Shown piece by piece: positions 26,015 through 35,994 of a stretch of DNA of 64,000 nucleotides; the stretch's first letter is position 1; each line of letters opens with the position of its first letter. The notes below the pieces were generated by a model, which ran no database searches, was not told where the DNA came from, and saw nothing but the letters and a program-made list of their open reading frames with translations. Location of the stretch: contig NZ_JAAAMU010000004.1 of the NCBI RefSeq assembly GCF_009909195.1, forward strand, positions 186,001 through 250,000. Reading direction: 5' to 3'. Made by a program: the position numbers and the translations under genes. The DNA is from Paenibacillus sacheonensis (lineage in GTDB: Bacteria; Bacillota; Bacilli; Paenibacillales; Paenibacillaceae).

Positions 26015-26251
26015 ATGTCCGATGTATATGATCGTGTAAAGCGCATCGTTGTCGACCGCCTTGGCGTTGACGAATCGGAAGTTACGCTAGAAGCTTCGTT
26101 TAAAGAAGATCTTGGAGCGGACTCTCTTGATGTCGTTGAATTGGTCATGGAACTGGAAGATGAATTCGATATGGAAATCTCTGATGAAGATGCAGAGAAA
26201 ATTACGAGTGTAGGAGAAGTCGTAAATTACATAGCTTCTCTAGCGAAGTAA
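26015..26251 (+). CDS. acpP: Acyl carrier protein
   Basis: A 78-residue acidic four-helix protein carrying the growing acyl chain on 4'-phosphopantetheine. The attachment site is Ser37 in [19 protein letters not shown] lies 6-7 bases before ATG 26015, so the upstream in-frame ATG at 25997 is rejected. A hairpin follows the stop. Confidence 0.97.
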   Translation: MSDVYDRVKRIVVDRLGVDESEVTLEASFKEDLGADSLDVVELVMELEDEFDMEISDEDAEKITSVGEVVNYIASLAK

Positions 26252-26264
26252 TACAAACAATGAC

Positions 26265-26289
26265 AAGTCCCGTTGCACAAGCGGGACTT
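26265..26289 (+). terminator. Weak terminator or attenuator between acpP and fabF
   Basis: AAGTCCCG (26265-26272) pairs with CGGGACTT (26282-26289); only a weak T-rich tail follows, so partial read-through to fabF is likely. This would give more acpP than fabF transcript. Confidence 0.5.
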
Positions 26290-26398
26290 ATCTCCGTATT
26301 GGACGAATTTGGGCTTTTTGCATGACGAACAGCTGAAAGCGCATTAGCGTTTTATCAAATAGAGCATGGATCAGAGTTCCCATTAGAGGTGAATAGAG

Positions 26399-27640
26399 AT
26401 GAAGCAGAGAGTAGTCGTTACGGGCATGGGGGTTATGACTTCGCTCGGTTCCGAACTGGAGACGTTTTGGGGTAATTTAATGGAAGGAAAGTCCGGCGTT
26501 TCCTTGGTTGAAGCATTTGACGTTTCCGAATATCCGACCCGCATTGCGGCTGAAATAAAAAATTTTAACCCGGAAGATTACGAGATCGACAAGAAAGAAG
26601 CGCGTCGGATGGACCGTTTCGTGCAGTTCGCAGTTGTGGCCAGTCAGCTCGCCGTCAAAGATGCAGGCATTCATATCGGATCGGACGTGGACGCGGAACG
26701 CGTAGGCGTCATGATCGGTTCCGGCATCGGCGGTTTGGGCACTTGGGAAGACCAGCATAATATTTTGCTGGAGAAAGGTCCGAAGCGCGTAAGCCCGTTC
26801 TTCATCCCGATGATGATCGCGAACATGGCGTCCGGACAAGTTTCGATGGCCACTGGCGCGAAAGGTCCGAACAGTACAGCCGTTACAGCTTGCGCGACAG
26901 GCACGCATTCCATCGGCGATTCGTATAAGCTGATTCAGCGCGGCGACGCCGACCTGATGATTTGCGGCGGCGCGGAAGCGACGATCCGTCCGACAGGCAT
27001 GGCGGGCTTCTGCTCCATGCGGGCGATGTCGACAAGAAACGACGAGCCTCATAAAGCATCCCGTCCGTTCGATACGGATCGCGATGGGTTCGTAATGGGC
27101 GAAGGTTCCGGCGTTCTGGTATTGGAATCGCTGGAGCATGCGCAGCAGCGCGGAGCGCACATCTATGCGGAAATCGTTGGTTACGGCATGAGCGGCGACG
27201 CGCATCACATGACCGAACCGGATCCGGATGGCGCAGCGCGCTGCATGGTGAAAGCGCTCCGGGACGGCGGCCTCGAGCCGACGCAGATCGATTACATCAA
27301 CGCGCACGGAACGTCGACGCCCGTTGGTGACCGTTCGGAGACGACGGCGATCAAGAAAACGTTTGGCGACCACGCCTACAAGCTGGCGGTCAGCTCCACC
27401 AAATCGATGACGGGCCACCTGCTGGGCGCGGCCGGCGGCGTAGAAGCGGTTATTCTTGGTTTGACGCTTCAGAACGGCATCATCCCGCCGACCATTAATT
27501 TGGATAATCCAGATCCGGAATGCGATCTCGATTATGTCCCGAACGTTCCGCGCAAAGCGGATGTTCAATACGCGTTGTCGAATTCCTTCGGCTTCGGCGG
27601 ACATAATGCGACGATCGTGATGAAGAAATATGAAGCATGA
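26399..27640 (+). CDS. fabF: Beta-ketoacyl-ACP synthase II
   Basis: A 413-residue elongation condensing enzyme. The Cys-His-His triad is Cys165 (TACATGTHS), His303 (NAHGTSTP) and His340 ([11 protein letters not shown]). The length and KASII-type sequence are standard. AGAGGTGA precedes the ATG. The coding end overlaps the rnc start by 11 bases, tying lipid synthesis to the rnc gene. In B. subtilis fabF is elsewhere. Confidence 0.96.
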   Translation: MKQRVVVTGMGVMTSLGSELETFWGNLMEGKSGVSLVEAFDVSEYPTRIAAEIKNFNPEDYEIDKKEARRMDRFVQFAVVASQLAVKDAGIHIGSDVDAERVGVMIGSGIGGLGTWEDQHNILLEKGPKRVSPFFIPMMIANMASGQVSMATGAKGPNSTAVTACATGTHSIGDSYKLIQRGDADLMICGGAEATIRPTGMAGFCSMRAMSTRNDEPHKASRPFDTDRDGFVMGEGSGVLVLESLEHAQQRGAHIYAEIVGYGMSGDAHHMTEPDPDGAARCMVKALRDGGLEPTQIDYINAHGTSTPVGDRSETTAIKKTFGDHAYKLAVSSTKSMTGHLLGAAGGVEAVILGLTLQNGIIPPTINLDNPDPECDLDYVPNVPRKADVQYALSNSFGFGGHNATIVMKKYEA

Positions 27641-28322
27641 TTCATTTGACGAGCTGCAGCAGCGACTGCAGCTTCGTTTTCGTGCGATAAAGCTGCTTCG
27701 GCAAGCGTTCACGCATACGTCGTACGTTAACGAGCATCGTCAAAGCGCAACGGAGCATAATGAACGTCTTGAATTTCTGGGCGACGCGATTTTGCAGCTG
27801 ACGGTATCCGAATTTTTGTACCGCACGTTTCCGGAACGGCCCGAGGGGCAGCTGACGCGCATGCGGGCATCGATCGTATGCGAAGCTTCGCTCGCCAGAT
27901 TCGCGGAAATGCTCGATCTCGGTGCGCATGTGCTGCTCGGACGCGGAGAAGAACAGCTTGGCGGAAGACAGCGTCCCGCGTTGCTGGCCGATTTGTTCGA
28001 GGCGTTCGTCGGGGCGATCTACCTGGATCAAGGGCTGGAAGCCGTTAAGTCGTTCCTGGCTTCCTATATGTTCCCGCATATCGACAATGACGGCGTAATG
28101 GTAGGCAAAGACTTCAAATCGACCTTGCAGGAGAAGGCGCAGCAAGCCGGCATGGGCCCGATCGAATATCGGATCGTCGAAGAGCGCGGCCCCGCGCATG
28201 ATCGGGAGTTCGTCGTGGCGGTGTACATCGGCGACACCTCGTATGGCTCGGGCAACGGCCGCACGAAGAAAGAAGCAGAGCAGCAAGCGGCGGCGGAAGC
28301 ATGGCGCAAGCTGCCGAAGTAA
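27630..28322 (+). CDS. rnc: Ribonuclease III
   Basis: A 230-residue double-strand-specific RNase that processes 30S pre-rRNA and structured mRNAs. The catalytic motif [11 protein letters not shown] (residues 45-55) and a C-terminal double-stranded RNA-binding domain (about 155-228, [12 protein letters not shown]...[16 protein letters not shown]) are complete. It starts within the end of fabF; gene order acpP-(fabF)-rnc-smc-ftsY is conserved in Bacillales. Confidence 0.96.
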   Translation: MKHDSFDELQQRLQLRFRAIKLLRQAFTHTSYVNEHRQSATEHNERLEFLGDAILQLTVSEFLYRTFPERPEGQLTRMRASIVCEASLARFAEMLDLGAHVLLGRGEEQLGGRQRPALLADLFEAFVGAIYLDQGLEAVKSFLASYMFPHIDNDGVMVGKDFKSTLQEKAQQAGMGPIEYRIVEERGPAHDREFVVAVYIGDTSYGSGNGRTKKEAEQQAAAEAWRKLPK

Positions 28323-28345
28323 TGGAATACGCAGCATGACGAAAA

Positions 28346-28376
28346 TTCTGGTCGCCTTAGGTAACCGGGATTTTTT
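28346..28376 (+). terminator. Likely terminator after rnc
   Basis: TCTGGT pairs with ACCGGGA (one bulged G), followed by six T residues (28371-28376). The stem is modest. Confidence 0.5.
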
Positions 28377-28497
28377 CATTTCATGAAAGTTCGATAGGTG
28401 GTCACGGGATGAAAAACGAGTGGAAACCTGTCCCATTTATGGGCATGGAGTCGATTGCTCAACGCGCATTTTTGACGAGTTTCGACGTATTTCGACC

Positions 28498-28526
28498 CTG
28501 TCCTTTTTTAGCAATTATGGTACAAT
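28498..28526 (+). promoter_or_regulatory. Possible promoter of smc
   Basis: TACAAT (28521-28526) with CTGTCC 17 bases upstream (28498-28503), about 25 bases before the smc start. Confidence 0.4.
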
Positions 28527-28549
28527 AGTCGTTGAGGTGAAGGTAAGCG

Positions 28550-31500
28550 ATGTTCCTGAAAAGGATTGAATTAGCTGGTTTTAAATCGTTTGCCGACAAG
28601 ACGGAGCTGGAATTCGTTCGCGGTATAACGGCGGTCGTTGGCCCGAATGGCAGCGGCAAAAGCAACATCAGCGACAGCATCCGCTGGGTACTAGGCGAGC
28701 AGAGCGCCAAGAGCCTGCGGGGCGGCAAAATGGAAGATATTATATTCGCGGGAAGCGACGCGCGCAAAGCGGTCAATTTCGGCGAAGTTTCGCTCACCCT
28801 GGATAATGGAGACGGCGCGCTGCCGCTCGATTACAACGAAGTCACGGTCACGCGGCGCGTTCACCGCAGCGGAGAGAGCGAATACTTAATCAACAAGCAG
28901 TCTTGCAGACTGAAGGATATAACGGAGTTGTTCATGGATACGGGGATCGGCAAGGAAGCGTATTCGATTATTGGACAAGGACGTATCGAAGAAATATTGA
29001 GCACGCGCTCGGAAGACCGCCGCGGTATCTTTGAAGAGGCCTCGGGTATCGTGAAGTATAAGTCGCGCAAGCGCGAAGCTCAGAAGAAGCTCGAGGATAC
29101 CGAGTCCAATTTGCTTCGGATTCACGACTTGGTGACGGAGCTCGAGGATCAGGTCGAACCGCTGCGGGTGCAGTCGGAGAAGGCGATCCAGTTCAAGCAG
29201 CTTCGGGATCAGCTGAAATCCGGCGAAATCGCCATGTACGTACATAACATTCAAACCGTGCACCAATCATGGACGGACTCCAATACCCGCATGACGAAAC
29301 TGCAGGCGGAGCAGTTGACCTTGTCCACCGTGGTCAGCAAGCATGATGCGATGCTCGAGAAGGACCGTCAGAAGCTCCGTGAATTGGAGGAAGCGCTGGA
29401 CCGACTCCATGAAGGCATGCTTCAGTACAGCGAAGAGTACGAGAAGTGCGAAGGCTACGGCGAAGTCTTAAAGGAGCGTAAGCGCAATCTGGAGCAGAAT
29501 CGCATGCAGCTCGAAGCATCGATGACCGCGCAGAACGAGCGCATTACGGCGCTGACCAAAGAAGAAGCGGAATTCCGCAGCAAAGCGGCGCTGCTCGATA
29601 ATGAGCTCGAGTCTCTCCGGAAGAAGCTGGCCGAGGAAGAAGCGCAGCTGATCGGCACGAATGCGTCCGCTTCGGGTGACGCGGAAGAATCGCTTAAGGG
29701 CGAGCTTCTTGACGTGCTAAGCACGATGGCGCAGCTCCGCAACGAGATTCGTTACGCGCTTCAGCAAGAAGAAGCCCTTCAGCGCCGGATGGAACGGCTC
29801 GGGGACGAGCACGCCAAATGGCAGGAGCAGCATGAACGGTTTACCGCCAGAAGAGCGGAGCTGCAGCAGAAGCTGGAGCAGACGCTTGAAGATATCAATA
29901 AGATGCGTAATCGTTACATCAACGAGGCCGAAGGGCTGCAGAACGGTCAGAAGCTGCTCGAAGAAACGCAGTCGGCCGTTCGCAAGTGGGAGCAGAAGCT
30001 CGAGGCGCTCACTTCACGCCGGGATACGATGAAGGAAATGCAGGACGATCTCGACGGATTCATGCACGGCGTCAAAGAAGTATTGAAAGCTTCCAGACGT
30101 ACGACGGGCGGCATTGAAGGCGTGCATGGCGCGGTCGCAGAGCTCGTTCGCGTGCCGGAGAAAGTGGAGCTTGCGATCGAAACGGCGCTTGGCGGCGCTT
30201 TGCAGCATGTCGTCATGAACGATGAACGCAGCGCGCGGGCGGCAATTGCCTTCTTGAAATCCCGTCAGCTCGGACGTGCGACGTTCCTGCCGCTCGACGT
30301 TATTCGCGGCCGGAACATTCCCGATCACGAGCGCAGAACGGTGGCCGGACTCGAGGGCTTCGTCGGCATCGCATCCGAACTCGTAACTTGCGATTCCAAG
30401 TACGCGCATATCGTCGAGAACCTGCTCGGCAACGTGCTTATCGCCGAAACGCTGGAGCAAGCGAACCGAATCGCCTCGCGAATCCAGTACCGCTTCCGGG
30501 TGGTCACGTTGGAAGGCGACGTCGTCAATGCCGGCGGTTCCATGACCGGGGGCAGCCTGCAGAAGAAAGGCGCCAATCTGCTCGGGCGTCAGCGCCAGAT
30601 CGAGCAGCTGGACGGCGAGATCAAATCGACGGACGAGCAGCTGGGCAAGCTTCGCGACAAAATCAGCGATCTGCGGAAAGAGCAGTCCATTCGTAACCAG
30701 AAGGTCGACGAGCTGCGCGCATTAGGCGAGAAGCAGCGGATCGACGAGCAGCATCTTCGCGCCGAGCTGCAGCAGCTGGACAAAGAGAAGCGGCATTTGG
30801 ACGATCAGGCGCAGCTGTTCCAAGCGGACAGCGCGGGCCACAAAACGGAACAGCAGCAAATCAGCCAGTCCGCCAAGGATGCAGAGGAACGGCTCGCGGT
30901 GCTGACGAAGGAAGAGGCGCGGCTGCAAGAAGCGATTCGCTTAGCGGAGGAACGCAGGAAAGCGGGCGAATCTGCCAAGGAGCAGCTGCAGGACCAGCTG
31001 ACGGATCTGAAGATCGCGCTGGCGAAGACGGATCAGGAGAAAATGTCCTTCGAGGATCAGGCGTCCCGAGTCCGCTCCGACATCGGCAGGGCCAAGCAGG
31101 AGCTGGCCGGCATCCGCGATATGCTTCAGCGTCAGGAAGAGGACACGCGGCAGCTTGCGGAAGAGAGCGCCAAGCAGACGGAGCAGCTGAACGCCCTGAA
31201 GCTGAAGAAGGACGGCTGCGCGGAGCAAACGGACTTGAAGCGTTCCGCGCGGGCCGACCTGACGCGCGAGCTGGAGCAGGGAGAGAGCGAGACCAAGGAT
31301 CAGCGCGCACAGCTTCGTTCGGTCGAAGATCAGCTGCGTCAGATCGAAATCGCCGTTAACCGGCTGGACGTCGAGCTGGACAACCTGCTGCGCAAGCTGA
31401 GCGAAGAGTACGAGCTTAGCTTCGAGCTGGCGAAGGAGCGTTACCCGGTACCGGAGGACGTGCTTGCGCTTCAAAGCGAGGTGCGCGATTTGAAACGGCG

Positions 31501-32125
31501 CATCTCCGGCTTGGGCGAAGTAAATCTCGGCGCGATCGACGAATATGAGCGCGTCAAGGAACGGTACACCTTCCTGAACGACCAGAAGAACGATCTCATC
31601 GAAGCGAAGACGACGCTCTATCAAGTCATCCGGGAGATGGACGACGAGATGGGCCGCCGTTTCCGTACGACATTCGAAGCGATACGCGGACATTTCGTCG
31701 TCGTCTTCTCGAAGCTGTTCGGCGGCGGACGCGCGGATCTCATCATGGTCGAGCCCGACCGGGTGCTCGACAGCGGCATCGATATCGTCGCCCAGCCGCC
31801 CGGCAAGAAGCTGCAGAACCTGCAGCTGCTCTCGGGAGGCGAGCGCGCTTTGACGGCGATTGCGCTGTTGTTTGCCATTCTGCAGGTCAAGCCGGTTCCG
31901 TTCTGCGTGCTCGATGAAGTCGAGGCTGCGCTCGACGAGGCGAACGTTGCCCGCTTTGCGCAATATTTGCGCGAGTTCTCGGAGCTGACGCAATTTATCG
32001 TCGTCACGCACCGCAAGGGTACGATGGAAGAGGCGGATGTTCTCTACGGGGTAACGATGGAGGAAGGCGGCGTGTCCAAGCTGGTGTCCGTCCGTCTGGA
32101 GGACGAAGAAGCGGTATCCGCATAA
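28550..32125 (+). CDS. smc: Chromosome segregation protein SMC
   Basis: A 1191-residue ATPase, the full size of bacterial SMC. Head: Walker A GPNGSGKSN (residues 31-39). Then a long coiled coil (about 170-500), a hinge (about 515-650, with GGALQHVVMN and the GG-rich GDVVNAGGSMTGGS), a returning coiled coil, and the C-terminal half-head with signature LLSGGERALTAIALLF and Walker B VLDEVEAALDEAN. It dimerises and, with ScpA and ScpB, extrudes DNA loops to compact and segregate the chromosome. It sits between rnc and ftsY as in other Bacillales, with 227 bases and its own likely promoter upstream. Confidence 0.97.
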   Translation: MFLKRIELAGFKSFADKTELEFVRGITAVVGPNGSGKSNISDSIRWVLGEQSAKSLRGGKMEDIIFAGSDARKAVNFGEVSLTLDNGDGALPLDYNEVTVTRRVHRSGESEYLINKQSCRLKDITELFMDTGIGKEAYSIIGQGRIEEILSTRSEDRRGIFEEASGIVKYKSRKREAQKKLEDTESNLLRIHDLVTELEDQVEPLRVQSEKAIQFKQLRDQLKSGEIAMYVHNIQTVHQSWTDSNTRMTKLQAEQLTLSTVVSKHDAMLEKDRQKLRELEEALDRLHEGMLQYSEEYEKCEGYGEVLKERKRNLEQNRMQLEASMTAQNERITALTKEEAEFRSKAALLDNELESLRKKLAEEEAQLIGTNASASGDAEESLKGELLDVLSTMAQLRNEIRYALQQEEALQRRMERLGDEHAKWQEQHERFTARRAELQQKLEQTLEDINKMRNRYINEAEGLQNGQKLLEETQSAVRKWEQKLEALTSRRDTMKEMQDDLDGFMHGVKEVLKASRRTTGGIEGVHGAVAELVRVPEKVELAIETALGGALQHVVMNDERSARAAIAFLKSRQLGRATFLPLDVIRGRNIPDHERRTVAGLEGFVGIASELVTCDSKYAHIVENLLGNVLIAETLEQANRIASRIQYRFRVVTLEGDVVNAGGSMTGGSLQKKGANLLGRQRQIEQLDGEIKSTDEQLGKLRDKISDLRKEQSIRNQKVDELRALGEKQRIDEQHLRAELQQLDKEKRHLDDQAQLFQADSAGHKTEQQQISQSAKDAEERLAVLTKEEARLQEAIRLAEERRKAGESAKEQLQDQLTDLKIALAKTDQEKMSFEDQASRVRSDIGRAKQELAGIRDMLQRQEEDTRQLAEESAKQTEQLNALKLKKDGCAEQTDLKRSARADLTRELEQGESETKDQRAQLRSVEDQLRQIEIAVNRLDVELDNLLRKLSEEYELSFELAKERYPVPEDVLALQSEVRDLKRRISGLGEVNLGAIDEYERVKERYTFLNDQKNDLIEAKTTLYQVIREMDDEMGRRFRTTFEAIRGHFVVVFSKLFGGGRADLIMVEPDRVLDSGIDIVAQPPGKKLQNLQLLSGGERALTAIALLFAILQVKPVPFCVLDEVEAALDEANVARFAQYLREFSELTQFIVVTHRKGTMEEADVLYGVTMEEGGVSKLVSVRLEDEEAVSA

Positions 32126-32331
32126 TCGGTTGAACCTGAATCGCCGAAACCAACGTAGAAGAGAAGCCGGAGCTTGGCGCAGATCGCAATCGCAGCCTGG
32201 CCCGGCTTCTGTACCCTGATCGCATTTTACGGGTTCGCGCCTCCGAAAAATGTCTATAAGGTCTAATGAAAGCTGCATCGTGAATGTCGGCGGGAGCCGT
32301 TCTTCTTGATTAAAATGATGGAGGTCCGACC

Positions 32332-33333
32332 ATGAGTTTTTTTAAACGCTTGAAAGAAAGCATCGCCCAGAAGACAGAAGCGGTCACGTCCATATTCAAG
32401 GAAGGCCTGACGAAGACGCGTACCGCATTCGTCGGCAAGATCGAAGAGTTAATCCTGCGCCGCAAGAAGATCGACGAGGCGTTCTATGAAGAGCTGGAAG
32501 AAATCCTGATCGGCGCCGATGTCGGCGTCAATACGGTCATGCAGCTCATCGACGACCTTCGCGCGGAAGTGAAGAAGCGGAAAATCGAAGAAGCGGCCGA
32601 ACTGCAGCCGATTTTATCCGAGAAGCTCGTCGAGCTGCTGCGCGGCGACGCGAAATCCGAGCTGCGTATGGCGGAATCGGGTATGACCGTCATTCTCTTC
32701 GTCGGCGTGAACGGCGTAGGCAAGACGACGACGATCGGCAAGCTTGCGCATAAATTCAAGAGCGAAGGCAAGTCCGTCTTGCTCGCGGCAGGCGATACGT
32801 TCCGCGCAGGCGCCATCGAGCAGCTTGAAGTATGGGGCAAGCGCGTCGGCGTTGACGTCATCAAGCAAGAATCCGGCGCGGATCCGGCAGCGGTCATGTA
32901 CGATGCGGTCCATGCGGCGAAGCAGCGCAATGCTGACGTCCTGCTGTGCGATACGGCCGGCCGTTTGCAGAACAAGCACAATCTGATGGAAGAGCTGAAC
33001 AAAATCTTCCGCGTCATTCAACGCGAAGTGCCGACCGCGCCTCATGAAGTACTGCTCGTGCTCGACGCGACGACAGGCCAGAACGCACTCAGCCAAGCGA
33101 AGCTGTTCGGCGAGAAGAGCGGCGTTACGGGACTCGTGTTGACGAAGCTGGACGGCACGGCCAAAGGCGGCATCGTTATTGCGATCCGCAACGAGCTGGA
33201 CTTGCCGGTCAAGCTTGTTGGACTCGGCGAGAAGATGGAGGATTTACAGGAATTCGATTCCGAGCAATTCGTTCACGCGCTGTTCGGCGGTCTGCTGCAG
33301 GCCGCGGAAGACGAGAGCGATTCCGCGCAATAA
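32332..33333 (+). CDS. ftsY: Signal recognition particle receptor FtsY
   Basis: A 333-residue SRP GTPase. A helical N domain (about residues 1-110) precedes the G domain with GVNGVGKTT (125-133), DTAGRLQNK and TKLDGTAKGG. It docks ribosome-SRP complexes at the membrane for co-translational insertion. The acidic A domain of E. coli FtsY is absent, as in other Firmicutes. GGAGG lies before the ATG. The 206-base gap after smc contains a 9-bp hairpin (32162-32170 with 32202-32210) without a T run. Confidence 0.96.
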   Translation: MSFFKRLKESIAQKTEAVTSIFKEGLTKTRTAFVGKIEELILRRKKIDEAFYEELEEILIGADVGVNTVMQLIDDLRAEVKKRKIEEAAELQPILSEKLVELLRGDAKSELRMAESGMTVILFVGVNGVGKTTTIGKLAHKFKSEGKSVLLAAGDTFRAGAIEQLEVWGKRVGVDVIKQESGADPAAVMYDAVHAAKQRNADVLLCDTAGRLQNKHNLMEELNKIFRVIQREVPTAPHEVLLVLDATTGQNALSQAKLFGEKSGVTGLVLTKLDGTAKGGIVIAIRNELDLPVKLVGLGEKMEDLQEFDSEQFVHALFGGLLQAAEDESDSAQ

Positions 33334-33353
33334 CAGGTGACAAGTAAAACAGC

Positions 33354-33383
33354 TTGACAGTGCATAGGCCGCTGCGCTATGAT
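33354..33383 (+). promoter_or_regulatory. Promoter of ylxM-ffh
   Basis: Perfect TTGACA (33354-33359), 18-base spacer, TATGAT (33378-33383), 55 bases before ylxM. Confidence 0.75.
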
Positions 33384-33438
33384 AGTCGTCGTGGATATGG
33401 TGTAAAGGTAATTGCCTTGACGCAAAGGAGCGGATCGC

Positions 33439-33813
33439 ATGACGGTACATGAAACCGACGCCCTGGCGAAGACGACGCGAATTAATATGCTGTTTGATTT
33501 CTACGAGCATTTGCTGACGGAGAAACAGCAAACCTTTCTAAAGTATTACTTCCATGACGATTATTCACTCGGGGAAATTGCTGCCGAGTTCGATATTAGC
33601 AGGCAAGCGGTCTATGAACACGTGAAACGGGCGGAAGCCGTGCTCGAATCCTGCGAAAGCAAGCTGAAGCTTCTCGTTAAGCATGAAGAAGCCGAACGAT
33701 GGCTGAGCAGGCTGGAAGAAATGGCGGAACGTCTCGCGGATCACAGCGGCATTGGCGCCGAGCTTCGGGAGATCGCGCAGGGCCTGCGGAACGACGGAAA
33801 GAGCGGTACATAA
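33439..33813 (+). CDS. ylxM: YlxM, helix-turn-helix SRP-operon protein
   Basis: A 124-residue protein of the YlxM/p13 family, encoded before ffh in most Firmicutes. It has a sigma-70 region 4-like helix-turn-helix ([29 protein letters not shown], about residues 48-76) followed by a helical tail. Members have been reported to associate with SRP in streptococci; DNA binding is inferred from the fold. Ffh starts 30 bases after its stop. Confidence 0.93.
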   Translation: MTVHETDALAKTTRINMLFDFYEHLLTEKQQTFLKYYFHDDYSLGEIAAEFDISRQAVYEHVKRAEAVLESCESKLKLLVKHEEAERWLSRLEEMAERLADHSGIGAELREIAQGLRNDGKSGT

Positions 33814-33842
33814 CCAACACTTGAATTCAGGAGGTGACGATC

Positions 33843-35216
33843 ATGGCATTTGAAGGTTTGTCTAACAGACTGCAGAATGTATTCGGCAAATTGCGCGGCA
33901 AAGGCAAAGTGTCCGAGGATGATGTTAACGAGGCGATGCGCGAGGTGCGATTGGCGCTTCTCGAAGCCGATGTTAACTTCAAGGTCGTCAAGGATTTCAT
34001 CGCGAAGGTGAAAGAACGGACAATCGGGCTCGAAGTCTCGAAGAGCTTTACGCCCGGCATGGTCGTCGTCGATATCGTAAACAAGGAATTAACCGAACTG
34101 ATGGGCGGCACGAACGCGAAGCTCGCCAAGTCGAACAAGCCGCCGACGGTAATCCTGATGGCAGGCTTGCAGGGTGCCGGTAAAACGACCTCGTCCGCGA
34201 AGCTGGCGAAATCGCTGCTCAAGGATAAGCATAAGCCGCTTCTCGTCGCGGGCGATATTTACCGCCCTGCCGCAATCAAACAGCTCCAGGTGCTTGGAGA
34301 GCAGATCGGCGTGCCGGTATTCACGATGGGCGATCAAACATCGCCGGTCGAAATCGCCCGCCAAGGCCTCCAGCTGGCCAAAGACAACGGTCATGACTAC
34401 GTCATTATCGATACGGCTGGCCGGCTGCATATCGACGAGGCGCTGATGGGGGAGCTTCGTCAAATTCATGAAGTTACGAAACCGGATGAAGTCCTGCTTG
34501 TCGTTGATGCGATGACGGGTCAAGAAGCGGTTAACGTGGCGCAAAGCTTCCACAGCCAGCTCGAGCTGACCGGCGTGGTTCTGACGAAGCTGGACGGCGA
34601 TACCCGCGGCGGCGCGGCTTTGTCGGTCAAAGCCGTTACGGGCTGCCCGATCAAGTTCGCGGCAACGGGCGAGAAGATCGAACCGCTCGAGCCGTTCCAT
34701 CCGGAACGGATGGCATCGCGGATTCTCGGCATGGGCGACATGCTGTCGCTGATCGAGAAGGCGCAGTCCAGCATCGATGCCGAGAAGGCAGCGGAGATGG
34801 AACGCAAGATGCGCACTGCTGAATTCACGTTCGAGGATTTTCTGGATCAGATGGAGCAGGTGCGCAAGCTTGGACCGCTCGATCAGCTGCTCGACATGAT
34901 GCCCGGCATGGGCAAGATGAAGGATATGAAGAATCTCAAGGTGGACGATAAGCAGATCAACCGGGTGGAAGCGATCGTCAGATCGATGACCAAGGACGAG
35001 AAGCGCAAACCGGAGATTCTCAATCATAGCAGACGCAAACGAATTGCGGCGGGCAGCGGAACTTCGATCACCGAAGTCAACCGGCTCATCAAACAGTTCG
35101 ACGACATGAAGAAAATGATGAAGCAGTTCTCGTCCATGATGGGTCCGAAAGGTCCGAAGGGCGGCATGAAAGGCCTCAAGGGCATGCTTCCCAAAGGCAT
35201 GAAGTTCCCGTTTTAA
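33843..35216 (+). CDS. ffh: Signal recognition particle protein Ffh
   Basis: A 457-residue SRP GTPase. N domain, then G domain with GLQGAGKTT (residues 108-116), DTAGRLHID and TKLDGDTRGG, then a Met-rich M domain that binds signal peptides and SRP RNA, ending in MKKMMKQFSSMM and a basic Gly/Lys/Met tail. AGGAGGTGA lies just before ATG 33843; an in-frame GTG at 33834 overlaps that site and is rejected. Confidence 0.97.
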   Translation: MAFEGLSNRLQNVFGKLRGKGKVSEDDVNEAMREVRLALLEADVNFKVVKDFIAKVKERTIGLEVSKSFTPGMVVVDIVNKELTELMGGTNAKLAKSNKPPTVILMAGLQGAGKTTSSAKLAKSLLKDKHKPLLVAGDIYRPAAIKQLQVLGEQIGVPVFTMGDQTSPVEIARQGLQLAKDNGHDYVIIDTAGRLHIDEALMGELRQIHEVTKPDEVLLVVDAMTGQEAVNVAQSFHSQLELTGVVLTKLDGDTRGGAALSVKAVTGCPIKFAATGEKIEPLEPFHPERMASRILGMGDMLSLIEKAQSSIDAEKAAEMERKMRTAEFTFEDFLDQMEQVRKLGPLDQLLDMMPGMGKMKDMKNLKVDDKQINRVEAIVRSMTKDEKRKPEILNHSRRKRIAAGSGTSITEVNRLIKQFDDMKKMMKQFSSMMGPKGPKGGMKGLKGMLPKGMKFPF

Positions 35217-35282
35217 CGTTAGACTGCCCTGCTGGATTGGGCATTCAGATAGATCGATATTTATTGAAGGAGGTGAATTCTC

Positions 35283-35555
35283 ATGGCAGTACGTATTCGT
35301 TTGAAACGTATCGGTGCGCATAAAGCGCCTTTCTACCGTGTGGTAGTTTCCGATTCCCGTTCCCCGCGTGACGGTCGCTTTATTGAAGAAATCGGTACTT
35401 ATAACCCGGTTGCTCAACCGGCACAAGTGAACATCGATGAAGAGAAAGCTCTTAAATGGCTTCAAAACGGAGCGCAAGCTTCCGACACCGTCCGCAACCT
35501 GCTTTCCAAAGCAGGCGTAATGACGAAGCTTCACGAGTCGAAACTTCAAAAATAA
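35283..35555 (+). CDS. rpsP: Ribosomal protein bS16
   Basis: A 90-residue small-subunit protein starting [22 protein letters not shown], the universal bS16 N-terminus. AAGGAGGTGA stands before the ATG. It opens the rpsP-khpA-rimM-trmD-rplS group, which combines ribosomal proteins with the enzymes that mature rRNA and tRNA. Confidence 0.97.
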   Translation: MAVRIRLKRIGAHKAPFYRVVVSDSRSPRDGRFIEEIGTYNPVAQPAQVNIDEEKALKWLQNGAQASDTVRNLLSKAGVMTKLHESKLQK

Positions 35556-35582
35556 TCTGCTCGGTGCGGGGGGCCTATTGTG

Positions 35583-35813
35583 ATGAAAGATTTGATTCTT
35601 GTCATAGCGAAGGCTTTAGTGGATAACCCGGAGGATGTGCGCGTCGAAGTGAAAGAAGACGACCGCGGCACCGTCTATCAGCTGTCCGTCAATCCCGACG
35701 ATGTCGGTAAAGTGATCGGCAAACAGGGACGGATCGCAAAAGCGCTTCGAACGGTGGTCGCATCGGCCGCCGTCAAATCGCAAAAGCGCGTCATGGTCGA
35801 CATCATTTCGTAG
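35583..35813 (+). CDS. khpA: KH-domain RNA-binding protein KhpA (YlqC)
   Basis: A 76-residue single KH-domain protein. The GxxG RNA-binding loop is in VIGKQGRIAKALR. KhpA works with KhpB (Jag) in binding small RNAs and mRNAs and affects cell elongation in pneumococcus. ATG 35583 follows a GTG by one codon; a G run at 35569-35573 is the only ribosome-binding signal. Position between rpsP and rimM is typical. Confidence 0.93.
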   Translation: MKDLILVIAKALVDNPEDVRVEVKEDDRGTVYQLSVNPDDVGKVIGKQGRIAKALRTVVASAAVKSQKRVMVDIIS

Positions 35814-35994
35814 ACGATCGCACATTGGAAAGGGCTAGGATGAATATCCTAGCTCTTTTTCGATGATAAATAAGAAGGTATACGTTTCCTTCATACTTTG
35901 CTTCTATTTTGCGGGAAGAAGCTTGTACAAGCGCCGACAAGGACGGTATAGGCCGGTTCTTCTTAGCAAATACGATAAAGGCAGGAGACCACGC

